Part shown: piece by piece, positions 23,341 through 31,994 of the stretch
Position numbering within the stretch: the stretch's first letter is position 1
Layout: every line of letters begins with the position of its first letter
DNA from: Flavobacterium cyclinae
GTDB lineage: Bacteria > Bacteroidota > Bacteroidia > Flavobacteriales > Flavobacteriaceae
Reading direction: 5' to 3'
Length of the DNA stretch: 64,000 nucleotides
NCBI RefSeq assembly: GCF_021172145.1
Contig: NZ_CP089095.1
Location: 372,001-436,000, forward strand
Translations under genes and position numbers: made by a program
The notes under the pieces: model-generated
The model's database searches: none
What the model was told of the DNA's origin: nothing
Seen by the model: only the letters and a program-made list of their open reading frames with translations

Positions 23341-24567
23341 ATGATTCGTTGGATTGTTTTTTTAGTATTTGTAATCATTCTTGAAATCTATGCTTTTCAG
23401 GCATTTAAGACTTTGATAAAATCAAAGTTGTTTTTTGTGTTTTATTATGCAACCTCTGCTATTGCCTTAGCATATATTATTTATCAATTATATCATTTTG
23501 ATAGAAGTGTAGGACAAACTCCAAAAACTATGATGACCATGGGTTTGTTGTTGCTACTATACGTACCAAAATTATTATTGACTATCATATTATTTGGAGA
23601 AGATATTATTCGTGTTTTTGTGGGGTTATTTTCTTTAGTTAATAGTAATTCCGAAGCTTTTTTACCCGAAAGAAGAAAGTTTGTCAGCCAAATAGCGTTA
23701 GGAATTGCAGCCATTCCGTTTACTTCTTTTTTATATGGTATTACTTTTGGTAAATACAATTTTAAAGTAATCAAGCAAACATTATTTTTCCCTGATTTAC
23801 CAGAAGCTTTTGATGGAACCACAATAACCCATATTTCGGATGTTCACAGTGGAAGTTTTGATGATGCAGAGAAAATCCAATATGCAATAAACTTAATTAA
23901 TGAACAAAATTCAGATATGGTTTTGTTTACAGGTGATATTGTGAATACTCATGCTACCGAAATGGATCCATGGATTGATACCTTCAAAAGAATTCATAAT
24001 CCAAAATTTGGAAAATTCTCAGTTTTAGGAAATCATGATTATGGCGAATACATTAATTGGCCTTCACAACAAGATAAAATTCAAAATTTTGAAAATATAA
24101 AAGCGATTCACGGTAAAATTGATTTTAAATTGTTATTAAATGAACATGTAAAAATCAAAAAAGATAATCAGGAATTAGCGATCGTAGGTGTTGAAAATTG
24201 GGGAAGAAAATTTGGAGAACGCGGCGATTTGAATTTGGCTTCACAAGGTTTAAAGAAAGAAGATTTTAAAATTGTGATGAGTCACGACCCAAGTCATTGG
24301 GATGAGAAAATTCAGCACGATGACAATCATTATCATTTAACGCTTTCGGGGCATACACATGGGTTACAATTTGGTATAGAGATTCCGGGTTGGATCAAAT
24401 GGAGTCCGGTGCAATATGTTTACAAGCAATGGGCTGGCTTATATGAAAATGCAGGAAGATATATTTATGTAAATCGTGGTTTTGGTTTCCATGCGTATCC
24501 AGGTCGTGTTGGAATTATGCCAGAAATTACGGTAATTGAATTAAAAAAAGGAGAAAAAGTAGCGTAA
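23341..24567 (+). CDS. Membrane-anchored metallophosphoesterase
   Basis: A 408-residue protein with about three or four N-terminal membrane helices (1-145) and a calcineurin-like phosphoesterase domain. Metal-binding motifs are present in order: ISDVHSGS, TGDIV, LGNHDYGEY, a central His (MSHDP) and SGHTHGLQ. Related proteins (YkuE/YaeI type) are implicated in lipid or lipid A-like phosphoester cleavage; the substrate here is unknown. The catalytic domain follows the last helix directly. It is divergent from polA, and the thioredoxin-like gene follows after 73 bases with its own -7 box. Confidence 0.88.
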   Translation: MIRWIVFLVFVIILEIYAFQAFKTLIKSKLFFVFYYATSAIALAYIIYQLYHFDRSVGQTPKTMMTMGLLLLLYVPKLLLTIILFGEDIIRVFVGLFSLVNSNSEAFLPERRKFVSQIALGIAAIPFTSFLYGITFGKYNFKVIKQTLFFPDLPEAFDGTTITHISDVHSGSFDDAEKIQYAINLINEQNSDMVLFTGDIVNTHATEMDPWIDTFKRIHNPKFGKFSVLGNHDYGEYINWPSQQDKIQNFENIKAIHGKIDFKLLLNEHVKIKKDNQELAIVGVENWGRKFGERGDLNLASQGLKKEDFKIVMSHDPSHWDEKIQHDDNHYHLTLSGHTHGLQFGIEIPGWIKWSPVQYVYKQWAGLYENAGRYIYVNRGFGFHAYPGRVGIMPEITVIELKKGEKVA

Positions 24568-24581
24568 TTCAGTAAAAATGC

Positions 24582-24589
24582 TACATTTG
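24582..24589 (+). promoter_or_regulatory. Putative -7 box of the thioredoxin-like gene
   Basis: TACATTTG matches the -7 consensus 52 bases before the ATG at 24641. No TTG at the usual distance. Confidence 0.45.
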
Positions 24590-24640
24590 TATATTATTTT
24601 GTTTGAAAAATAATTTTTTGATACTAATAAATTGCAATTT

Positions 24641-24937
24641 ATGTCAAAATTTGGAGAACTTATCGATGCTCAAGTACCTGTGCTAATCGATTTCTTTACA
24701 GAGTGGAATGAACCTTCTGTTGCTATGAATGAAGTTATACGTCATGTAGCGGCAGCCTTAGGGGATAAAGCACGAGTAATTAAAATTGATGTGGATAAGA
24801 ATCAAGAATTAGCCGATGCGCTTCGTATTAAAGGTTTGCCTACTTTAATGATTTACAAAGAAGGACAAATGGTGTGGAGACAAAGTGGCGAACTTGATGC
24901 TAATACTTTGATTTCTTTAGTACAAGAACAAGTATAG
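24641..24937 (+). CDS. Thioredoxin-fold protein without the CxxC active site
   Basis: A 98-residue protein with the thioredoxin layout: PVLIDFFTEW at 13-22, the active-site position, a KIDVDKNQELADALRIKG stretch and the cis-proline loop GLPTLMIYK (Pro67). The WCGPC site reads W22-N-E-P-S26, so both cysteines are missing and thiol-disulfide exchange is not possible. The protein has no other cysteine. It may act as a chaperone or binding module. ATG 24641 fits the conserved start; an in-frame TTG at 24632 is less likely. It follows the phosphoesterase gene and is convergent with the deacetylase gene. Confidence 0.88.
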   Translation: MSKFGELIDAQVPVLIDFFTEWNEPSVAMNEVIRHVAAALGDKARVIKIDVDKNQELADALRIKGLPTLMIYKEGQMVWRQSGELDANTLISLVQEQV

Positions 24938-24975
24938 TCTTTCGATTTCACTCGTATGATAATTTGTAGTAAAAT

Positions 24976-25614
24976 TTATTTTATTACATCAAAAGTAAAC
25001 CCTTTATTTTTTAAAATTTGTATTGCTTTTGGCAGTCCATACTTCAGATTTTTTTCTGCTTTTAGACTATCGTGAAAAACGATAATGCTTCCTTGTGATG
25101 TGTTTGAAATCACGTTTTTTAAGCATTCCTCTTCAGAAATGTTTTGGTCAAAATCATAACTCAATACATCCCACATAATTATTTTATAGCCTAACTGTCT
25201 AATTTCTTTAGATTGACTTGGTTTTATTTTTCCGTAAGGAGGACGAAATAGAAAAGAGTGTTTAGGGTTCAGTTTTGAGTGTTCAGTTTCGCACAATTTG
25301 AAATTTTCAATGTAATAATTTGTCTTGGTTTTCCACCCGTTTAAGTGATTGAATGTGTGATTTCCTATTTGGTGTCCTTCCGTTAGTATTCGTTTGTAAA
25401 TTTCAGGATATTTCTTAATGTTATCACCTATACAAAAGAATGTTGCTTTTATGTTTTCTGATTTTAAAACATCTAAAACCCATTCTGTAACACTTGGAAT
25501 TGGGCCATCATCAAAAGTTAAATAGATTTTATTTTCTGAGTTTGGTATATCCCAAACCAGATTATTGAAAATCTTTTTAATTACTTTATTTGTTTTAACC
25601 CACTTGAAGTTCAT
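24976..25614 (-). CDS. Polysaccharide deacetylase (NodB homology domain)
   Basis: A 212-residue carbohydrate esterase family 4 protein. NodB motifs are TFDDGP (catalytic Asp and metal Asp), HTFNH (H-x3-H metal ligands), RPPYGK, MWDVLSYDFD and VFHDS. It would deacetylate GlcNAc-type sugars in a polysaccharide or peptidoglycan. No clear signal peptide is seen, although a short basic/hydrophobic N-terminus is present, so its location is uncertain. The codons around 25262-25290 contain a periodic GTTCAGT stretch like nearby intergenic islands. It lies upstream of nothing co-directional within 75 bases except GT117 further upstream, separated by a terminator. Confidence 0.9.
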   Translation of the reverse strand: MNFKWVKTNKVIKKIFNNLVWDIPNSENKIYLTFDDGPIPSVTEWVLDVLKSENIKATFFCIGDNIKKYPEIYKRILTEGHQIGNHTFNHLNGWKTKTNYYIENFKLCETEHSKLNPKHSFLFRPPYGKIKPSQSKEIRQLGYKIIMWDVLSYDFDQNISEEECLKNVISNTSQGSIIVFHDSLKAEKNLKYGLPKAIQILKNKGFTFDVIK

Positions 25615-25629
25615 CTTGTAAATTTAGTA

Positions 25630-25670
25630 TAAAAAAAATGTTCCAAAAGAATTATTTCTTTTGGAACATT
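25630..25670 (-). terminator. Terminator after the GT117 gene
   Basis: A perfect 15-base stem (25637-25651 with 25656-25670) and a 4-base loop, followed on the minus strand by a T-run at 25636-25630. Confidence 0.9.
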
Positions 25671-25689
25671 AGTATTCGTTAAAAAATAG

Positions 25690-28600
25690 TTATTCCATTT
25701 TTCTTCCAAAACGTTCAAACATTTTATTGTAATTATTAAACTTTACTTTTTCTTTATTGTAAAATTCTAAATCACCTGCTGCTTCAGCTGCTTGAATAAA
25801 ACTTCTGTAATATTCAATATCACTCACAATATCAATAGCACTAAAGTTTTGTTCACTTGGTTTCCATCCGTTATAAAAAGATAAATTTTCTTGATATTTT
25901 TTAATCACTTCTTTAATTATAGCTCTTGCTTTTTCTTTTTTGCCTACTTCATAATATCCAATAACAAAAGGTTCAAGCATTGAATAATATTCAAAATATT
26001 GCAACGGCATTTTTTCCATTGCTAAATCAATTACTTTTTCTGCCTTTTCAAGTTTTTCTTCAAAAATTAAAGTTTCAGCTAAACGAGCTAAATTTGTTCT
26101 GTAAGTAATGCTGTTTTTACGAGTTTCTACATCATGATAAATTATTGGTTTTCCGCTATTACCCCAATCCCATTTCATAACAATGTCATACATTTTTTCA
26201 GAATCAATTTGTCCCATTTTCATCGGACTTGGAGAATCTGCTGGAGTTTTTATAGGTACTAATTTAAAACACATTCCGTCTAATTGTAAATAGTCTTTCA
26301 TCCATAGATAATCGTCTTCACCAAAACTTCCTCCTGTAAAATATATTGGTCGTTTCCAGTTGTTTTGATTTACAATATCTAACATCATTAACCTGTTTTT
26401 ATATAAAGCATGATCTTTGATTTCAAATTCAATTGCTGGTACAATGGAATCATAATACTTTTCAGAAACAACTTTATTTTTAATGATAGTAGCTTTGTCA
26501 ATTGGTAAAATTACCTTCTTAGATGGGAAATAATTTACTTTTCTACCATTGTTTAATTCAATTTTAGCTCTTTCATCATCAAGTGCAATGAATTTTAGCA
26601 TTTCATCAAGTAATAATGGATCTTTAGTTCTTTCAACATATAAACTATAATCGCGATTACTTCCTTTATATTGGTCTCTGTTAAATGAACTAGGAATTGG
26701 TTCAGAATCATGAGTTTTCATTTTCATTTGATCTATATACCAATCGGTCATAAATAAACTAGTGTTTACAATTCTAACATCTGTTCTGTAGCCTTCAATT
26801 TCTTGCATGTACCACAATGGGAAAGTATCGTTGTCACCAATTGTAAATAAAATGGCATTTGGCTCACACGAATCTAAATATGCTTTTGCCATAGTATATG
26901 CGGTATCTTTATTTGAACGGTCATGATCGTCCCAATTTTCTTTTGCTAAAATCACAGGAGAAATTAATAAAGAAGCAATTAATACTAAAGGTATTGCAAC
27001 TTTAGGTTGAAGGTATTTTTTTACTGTTTCATAAATTGCGAATATGCCATAAGCAATCCACATAGCAAATACATAGAAAGAACCCACTAAAGCATAGTCT
27101 CGTTCTCTAGGTTCAAAAGGTCTCTCATTTAAATATATTTTTAAAGCGAAACCAGTAAATAAAAACAGCACTAGTAAAACATAGAAACTTTTTTTGTCTC
27201 GAATTGCATGAAATACAAAGCCTATTAATGCTAAAAGTAAAGGGATGGCAAAATAAATGTTTCGCCCTTTATTATTTTGCATATCCGAAGGCAAGTTCTT
27301 TTGTGTACCATGAAAAATTTCATCAATAAAATTAATTCCTGTAAGCCAATTTCCATTTGAATTGTCGTATTTTCCTTGAACATCACTTTGTCTTCCAGCA
27401 AAATTCCAAAGTAAATATCTAATGTACATGTATCCAAATTGGTATTGAATCATGAACTTCATATTGTTTACGAAAGTAGGCTTGTCAACAATTAAATAAT
27501 CACCATAACCTTTTAAAAATTTATCGTAATCACCTTCATCAATATCGCCTGCTTCATATGCTTTTCTAAATTGAGTAACGATTTGTACCAATTCATCTTC
27601 ATGCGCATATTCTGGATTAATTCTAAACTCAAGAGGTTCAGTAAATATCATGTAATTTTCTCTATGCTCATTGCTCCACATTCTAGGTAAAATAGCCTTA
27701 TGAGCATCGTCAGTATTTTGTTTTGCGTTTTTATAATCATTAGTAATTACATACTTTTTTGTTTTGTAATCACGCTCATAATTAGGCTTATCGTCTAAAT
27801 AAGGAGTAACAGGGTCTAATCCTGAGTAGGTATCAGAAAATTGAGGGCCATAAAATAATTTTTGTTCTCCATATTGCTCACGATTATAATAGGCTAAAAC
27901 CTCTGCTGCATCTGAAGGCTTGTTTTCATTAATTGGTGTATTAGCATTTGCACGAATAGGTAACATCATCCAAGTTGAAAACCCAATTAATATAAAAAAT
28001 GTAGACAATATTAAAGTATTGTAAAAAACGTGACCTTTTTTCTTAGTATAGTTTAAACCAAAATAGAAAGCCGCAACAATTAATAAGAATGCAAATATAG
28101 TTCCTGAGTTAAACGGCATTCCAAGGCTGTTCACCATAAATATTTCTGTTTTACCAAAGAAAGCTAATGTATAAGGAAGTAATAGTTTGAAGATAAAAAG
28201 CAATATTGCAACGATAACAATATTTGCAATTACAAAACTTTTTAAAGTAATATTTTCATACTTTTTGAAATAATATAGAAATCCAATTGCAGGAAAAGCT
28301 AATAAAGCCATGAAGTGAACTCCAAATGAAAGCCCAATAACTAAAGAAATTATTAAAAGCCATTTGTTTCCTCTTGGAGTATTAATTTCTTGTTCCCATC
28401 TTAATCCTAACCAAAAAAGTAATGCAATTAAGAAAGTCGCCATTGCATAAACTTCTGCTTCTACAGCATTATACCAAAAGCTATCGGTAAAAGTAAAAGA
28501 TAAACTTGCTACTAATGAACTTCCTAAAATCATAACCGCGTTGTTTGCAGAAAGTTCTTTTTCACCTACGAATAGTTTTTTTAGTAAAATTGTAAGTGAC

Positions 28601-28890
28601 CAAAACATAAATAAAATAGTAAAGGCACTTGAAAACACAGAAAGATAATTAACCATTAACGCAATCTTGTCTGGACTAAAAGCAAACATTGCAAAAAAGG
28701 CACCTAACATTTGGAATAATGGTGCTCCTGGTGGGTGACCTACTTCAAGATTGGCAGAAGTAGCAATGTATTCACCACAATCCCAAAAACTAAGGGTCGG
28801 CTCAACGGTTAATGAATATGTAATTAATGCTACAACAAACGTAGTCCAGCCTAAAATGGTATTCCACTTTTTAAAGTTGAATGAATTCAT
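25690..28890 (-). CDS. DUF2723/GT117 family membrane glycosyltransferase
   Basis: A 1066-residue protein with about ten to twelve membrane helices in the first 650 residues. It begins with the DUF2723 block: TLSFWDCGEYIATSANLEVG and HPPGAPLFQMLGAFFAMF. The WDCGE acidic site early in the first loop matches the catalytic region of protein O-mannosyltransferase-like enzymes; the family is classed as GT117. The C-terminal 400 residues form an extracytoplasmic domain with TPR-like helices near the end (LAETLIFEEKLEKAEKVIDL). It likely moves a sugar from a lipid donor to an envelope acceptor. It is monocistronic, with a strong terminator; tRNA-Gln lies divergently upstream. Confidence 0.88.
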   Translation of the reverse strand: MNSFNFKKWNTILGWTTFVVALITYSLTVEPTLSFWDCGEYIATSANLEVGHPPGAPLFQMLGAFFAMFAFSPDKIALMVNYLSVFSSAFTILFMFWSLTILLKKLFVGEKELSANNAVMILGSSLVASLSFTFTDSFWYNAVEAEVYAMATFLIALLFWLGLRWEQEINTPRGNKWLLIISLVIGLSFGVHFMALLAFPAIGFLYYFKKYENITLKSFVIANIVIVAILLFIFKLLLPYTLAFFGKTEIFMVNSLGMPFNSGTIFAFLLIVAAFYFGLNYTKKKGHVFYNTLILSTFFILIGFSTWMMLPIRANANTPINENKPSDAAEVLAYYNREQYGEQKLFYGPQFSDTYSGLDPVTPYLDDKPNYERDYKTKKYVITNDYKNAKQNTDDAHKAILPRMWSNEHRENYMIFTEPLEFRINPEYAHEDELVQIVTQFRKAYEAGDIDEGDYDKFLKGYGDYLIVDKPTFVNNMKFMIQYQFGYMYIRYLLWNFAGRQSDVQGKYDNSNGNWLTGINFIDEIFHGTQKNLPSDMQNNKGRNIYFAIPLLLALIGFVFHAIRDKKSFYVLLVLFLFTGFALKIYLNERPFEPRERDYALVGSFYVFAMWIAYGIFAIYETVKKYLQPKVAIPLVLIASLLISPVILAKENWDDHDRSNKDTAYTMAKAYLDSCEPNAILFTIGDNDTFPLWYMQEIEGYRTDVRIVNTSLFMTDWYIDQMKMKTHDSEPIPSSFNRDQYKGSNRDYSLYVERTKDPLLLDEMLKFIALDDERAKIELNNGRKVNYFPSKKVILPIDKATIIKNKVVSEKYYDSIVPAIEFEIKDHALYKNRLMMLDIVNQNNWKRPIYFTGGSFGEDDYLWMKDYLQLDGMCFKLVPIKTPADSPSPMKMGQIDSEKMYDIVMKWDWGNSGKPIIYHDVETRKNSITYRTNLARLAETLIFEEKLEKAEKVIDLAMEKMPLQYFEYYSMLEPFVIGYYEVGKKEKARAIIKEVIKKYQENLSFYNGWKPSEQNFSAIDIVSDIEYYRSFIQAAEAAGDLEFYNKEKVKFNNYNKMFERFGRKME

Positions 28891-28984
28891 ATTGTGTTTA
28901 TTTTCTATATTCTCCTACAAAGAAACTATTTTTTTATATATAATAGTTGTTAAATATTTTTTTTAATATTTTTTTTAGAAAAAT

Positions 28985-29014
28985 TTGCAGAATAAAAAAT
29001 ATGTTTTACATTTG
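28985..29014 (+). promoter_or_regulatory. Promoter of tRNA-Gln
   Basis: TTG (28985-28987), 19 bases and TACATTTG (29007-29014) form a full promoter, with predicted start about 25 bases before the tRNA. Confidence 0.7.
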
Positions 29015-29043
29015 CACTCGCAATCGAAAAGGTTGTTAGGTAT

Positions 29044-29114
29044 TGGCCCATGGTGTAATGGTAACACTCCGGTTTTTGGTACCGTCATTCAAGGTTCGAG
29101 TCCTTGTGGGCCAA
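29044..29114 (+). tRNA. tRNA-Gln (anticodon TTG)
   Basis: A 71-base cloverleaf. Acceptor arms TGGCCCA (29044-29050) and TGGGCCA (29107-29113) pair fully, with discriminator A29114. The D arm contains GTGTAATGGTAACAC, the anticodon loop TTTTGGT has TTG at 29076-29078, and the T arm is CAAGG-TTCGAGT-CCTTG. The outermost anticodon-stem pair is a C-U mismatch. CCA is not fully encoded, so it is added after transcription. It has its own promoter and a strong terminator. Confidence 0.97.
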
Positions 29115-29116
29115 CA

Positions 29117-29148
29117 AAACTCCGTTCAATTTTGAACGGAGTTTTTTT
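29117..29148 (+). terminator. Terminator of tRNA-Gln
   Basis: AAACTCCGTTCAA (29117-29129) pairs with TTGAACGGAGTTT (29132-29144) in a perfect 13-base stem, then a T-run. Confidence 0.9.
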
Positions 29149-29174
29149 ATTTTTGTACTTGACTGGTTTGGTGA

Positions 29175-29225
29175 ATTTTATCATAAAAAAAGACCGCAAT
29201 TTGCGGTCTTTTTTTATGATAAAAT
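29175..29225. terminator. 25-base perfect palindrome, bidirectional terminator
   Basis: Arms 29175-29199 and 29201-29225 are perfect inverted copies around one base. The GACCGCAA core with A and T runs on each side makes a terminator for usp on the minus strand and a second stop for the tRNA transcript. Confidence 0.88.
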
Positions 29226-29232
29226 CTGCTAA

Positions 29233-30057
29233 TTAGATTTTGAAAGTAATAACAGGTCTCTTAGCATGGTTTACTAAGTCTTCGCTTATGCTTCCATTGA
29301 AAAAGTGTGATAAACCTTTTCTTCCATGAGTACTCATACCAATAATATCAGCATTAATGCTTTTAGCAAAATGTAAAATACCTTTTTCTACATTTATATC
29401 GTTGTAAATATGAGTAGTACAATTATTGATATTGAATTCAGCAACAAATTCGTCCATAGTTTTTTGAGCAACTTTAGTTGATTTAAAGTTATTTGGAGTA
29501 TTGATGTTTACTAAATGTAAATGAGAATTGAATTTGTTAACAAACTCAACTACTTTTTCAAAAGGTTTTTTTATTTCTTCAGAAAAATCAGAAGCAAAAA
29601 CAAAATTATGTGCATTAAAGTTTTCTTCTTCACGTTTAATAACCAATACAGGAACGTTTGAATTTCTTACAACTTTTTCAGTATTTGAACCAATAAACAT
29701 TTCTTGCATTCCGTTAGAACCATGAGATCCCATAACAATTAAATCAGCGTCATGAGCTTCACCGTTTTTGATAATTCCTTCAAAAGCTAATTCAAATTGA
29801 ATAATTTTAGTTATTTTGATTCCGTCAAGATAATCAGCATTCATTAATTCATCTAGTTTTGATACAACAGCATTCTTAAAGAATATCAATTCTGGAATTT
29901 CATGAGAATTAGAAAGACTGTCATTGCCAGATGAAGGTAGTTCTAACATGTGAACTAAAAATATTTCACCGTCATTTTTTTTTGCAATTTGTGCGGCTAC
30001 TTTTAATGCATATTCAGCGTGTTTAGAAAAATCGGTAGGTACTAAAATTCGTTTCAT
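29233..30057 (-). CDS. Universal stress protein with two Usp domains
   Basis: A 274-residue protein made of two Usp domains. Domain one starts KRILVPTDFSKHAEYALKVA and has the ATP-binding loop GSHGSNGMQEMFIGSNTEKV. Domain two starts NFVFASDFSEE and has STHGRKGLSHFFNGSISEDLV. Both keep the G-2x-G-9x-G-S/T form, so both may bind ATP. Tandem Usp proteins respond to starvation and stress, often without a known partner. It is monocistronic and divergent from rimP. A promoter with TACTTTTA is at 30131-30102. Confidence 0.9.
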   Translation of the reverse strand: MKRILVPTDFSKHAEYALKVAAQIAKKNDGEIFLVHMLELPSSGNDSLSNSHEIPELIFFKNAVVSKLDELMNADYLDGIKITKIIQFELAFEGIIKNGEAHDADLIVMGSHGSNGMQEMFIGSNTEKVVRNSNVPVLVIKREEENFNAHNFVFASDFSEEIKKPFEKVVEFVNKFNSHLHLVNINTPNNFKSTKVAQKTMDEFVAEFNINNCTTHIYNDINVEKGILHFAKSINADIIGMSTHGRKGLSHFFNGSISEDLVNHAKRPVITFKI

Positions 30058-30101
30058 AAATTTGTTTTAGGTTAGATAATAAAGTAAAATTAATTACACC
30101 A

Positions 30102-30131
30102 TAAAAGTATAAAAAATATCTAAACTAACAA
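30102..30131 (-). promoter_or_regulatory. Promoter of usp
   Basis: On the minus strand TTG (30131-30129), 19 bases and TACTTTTA (30109-30102), one base off the -7 consensus, 45 bases before the start. Confidence 0.5.
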
Positions 30132-30158
30132 TCTTTTTTTTATTTCAAAAAAAAATAA

Positions 30159-30166
30159 TATATTTG
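30159..30166 (+). promoter_or_regulatory. -7 box of the rimP-nusA-infB operon
   Basis: TATATTTG matches the -7 consensus. The -33 position reads TTT rather than TTG. Predicted start near 30171, leaving a leader of about 50 bases. Confidence 0.5.
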
Positions 30167-30189
30167 TTGCCGTTAAAACTAAAGGTTAT

Positions 30190-30215
30190 GAGGCACGCAC
30201 AGCGTGCCTCTTTTT
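30190..30215 (+). promoter_or_regulatory. Terminator-like hairpin in the rimP-nusA-infB leader
   Basis: GAGGCACGC (30190-30198) and GCGTGCCTC (30202-30210) form a perfect GC-rich 9-base stem with a 3-base loop, followed by TTTTT. It is a textbook intrinsic terminator, but it sits between promoter and first codon of the operon, 12 bases before the ATG at 30223 on the same transcript. This suggests attenuation rather than simple termination of an upstream gene, because the upstream gene is divergent. Confidence 0.75.
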
Positions 30216-30222
30216 ATAAAAT

Positions 30223-30690
30223 ATGACATTTAAAGATAAAGTTCAAAATTCAGTTGATTTAGCATTATCGCAACGAGAACATTTATTTTTAATTGATTTA
30301 ACAATCAATGAAAATAATAAAATTAATGTTGTGTTAGATGGAGATTTTGGAGTAAATTTACAAGATTGCATCGATGTAAGTAGGGCAGTAGAAAATGGTT
30401 TGGATCGTGAAGAGCAAGATTTTTCTTTAGAAGTAGCATCTGCTGGTGTTTCAAGTCCTTTAAAACTTGTTCGTCAATTTAAAAAAAATATTGGAAGAAC
30501 ATTAAAGGTTAAAACAACTACATTTGAAGAAGTTGAAGCAAAGTTAACCGCTGCTAATGATGTGAAAATAACGTTAGAATGGCAAGCGCGTGAGCCAAAA
30601 AAAATAGGTAAAGGAAAAGAAACTGTAGAAAAAAAGTTAGAACTTCCTTATGAAAATATAAAAGAAGCAATTGTTATAATATCATTTTAA
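30223..30690 (+). CDS. rimP: Ribosome maturation factor RimP
   Basis: A 155-residue RimP. The N-terminal domain includes [34 protein letters not shown] and the conserved [14 protein letters not shown]; the C-terminal SH3-like domain is shorter and lysine-rich. RimP assists late 30S subunit assembly. It heads the rimP-nusA-infB operon in the usual order, with nusA starting 13 bases later. The leader holds a strong terminator-like hairpin. Confidence 0.93.
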   Translation: MTFKDKVQNSVDLALSQREHLFLIDLTINENNKINVVLDGDFGVNLQDCIDVSRAVENGLDREEQDFSLEVASAGVSSPLKLVRQFKKNIGRTLKVKTTTFEEVEAKLTAANDVKITLEWQAREPKKIGKGKETVEKKLELPYENIKEAIVIISF

Positions 30691-30703
30691 ATAAAGAGTT
30701 GAC

Positions 30704-31945
30704 ATGGAGAATATTGCGTTAATAGAATCGTTTTCAGAATTTAAAGACGATAAACTCATTGATAGAGTTACACTAATGGCAATTTTAGAGGATGTATTTA
30801 GAAATGCATTAAAAAAGAAATACGGATCAGACGATAATTTTGATATCATCATTAATCCTGATAAAGGAGATATGGAAATATGGAGAAATCGTGTTGTAGT
30901 TGAAGATGGTGAAGTAGAAGATCCAAATTCTGAAATTTCTTTATCTGAAGCTAGACGAATTGAGCCTGATTTTGAAGTAGGTGAAGATGTTTCAGAAGAA
31001 GTGAAGTTAATTCAATTAGGTAGAAGAGCTATTTTGTCATTACGCCAAAATTTGATTTCTAAAATCCATGAGCACGATAATACTAATCTTTATAAACAAT
31101 TTAAAGATTTAGTAGGTGATATTTATACAGCAGAAGTGCATCATGTACGTCCAAAAGCTGTAATTTTGATGGATGATGAAGGAAATGAGATTGTTTTACC
31201 TAAAGAAAAACAAATTCCAAACGATTATTTCAAAAAAGGAGATAATGTTAGAGGTGTTATTGAAAATGTAGAGTTGAAAGGAAATAAACCTCAAATTATC
31301 ATGTCGAGAACAGCTCCAGAATTCCTTGAGAAATTATTTGAACAAGAAATTCCTGAAGTATTTGATGGTTTAATTACTATCAAAAAAGTGGTTCGTATAC
31401 CAGGAGAAAAAGCAAAAGTTGCAGTAGATTCTTATGATGATAGAATTGATCCAGTTGGTGCTTGTGTGGGTATGAAAGGATCGCGTATTCACGGAATTGT
31501 TCGTGAGTTAGGAAATGAGAATATTGATGTAATCAATTATACAACTAACGCACAATTATATATTACTAGAGCTTTAAGTCCTGCTAAAGTATCTTCAGTT
31601 AAAATTAATGAAGAAGCTAAAACGGCTGAAGTTTTCTTGAAAATTGAAGAAGTTTCTAAAGCAATTGGTAGAGGAGGAAACAATATTAAATTAGCTAGTT
31701 TATTAACAGGTTATGAAATTGATGTAATCCGTGAAGGAATTGCTGAAGAAGAAGATGATGTTGAATTAAGAGAATTCTCAGACGAAATCGAAGGATGGGT
31801 TATTGAAGAGTTCGAAAAAATTGGTTTAGATACTGCAAGAAGTGTATTGAATCAAGATGTTGCTGATTTAGTGAGAAGAACAGATCTTGAAGAAGAAACC
31901 ATTTTAGATGTAATCAATATTTTGAAAGAAGAATTTGAAGGATAA
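30704..31945 (+). CDS. nusA: Transcription termination/antitermination factor NusA
   Basis: A 413-residue NusA with the N-terminal polymerase-binding domain (1 to about 130; MAILEDVFRNALKKKYG), an S1 domain (VGDIYTAEVHHVRPKAVILMDDEG), and two KH domains (VGACVGMKGSRIHGIVRELGNENIDVI split over both motifs, and AIGRGGNNIKLASLLTGYEIDV; the G-x-x-G loops are MKGSR and GRGGN). It lacks the two complete C-terminal acidic repeats of the E. coli protein, ending in one short acidic helical region. It modulates pausing and termination. In other bacteria NusA regulates its own operon, so the leader hairpin is a plausible target. Confidence 0.95.
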   Translation: MENIALIESFSEFKDDKLIDRVTLMAILEDVFRNALKKKYGSDDNFDIIINPDKGDMEIWRNRVVVEDGEVEDPNSEISLSEARRIEPDFEVGEDVSEEVKLIQLGRRAILSLRQNLISKIHEHDNTNLYKQFKDLVGDIYTAEVHHVRPKAVILMDDEGNEIVLPKEKQIPNDYFKKGDNVRGVIENVELKGNKPQIIMSRTAPEFLEKLFEQEIPEVFDGLITIKKVVRIPGEKAKVAVDSYDDRIDPVGACVGMKGSRIHGIVRELGNENIDVINYTTNAQLYITRALSPAKVSSVKINEEAKTAEVFLKIEEVSKAIGRGGNNIKLASLLTGYEIDVIREGIAEEEDDVELREFSDEIEGWVIEEFEKIGLDTARSVLNQDVADLVRRTDLEEETILDVINILKEEFEG

Positions 31946-31994
31946 TTCTTTTGTCAACAACACAACAACAAACAAAGAATTTTAAAAAGATTAT

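Noticed and set aside
29044..29114. tRNA-Gln as a pseudogene because of one C-U mismatch in the anticodon stem
   Set aside because: All other stems are intact, with own promoter and terminator; a single outer mismatch is tolerated.
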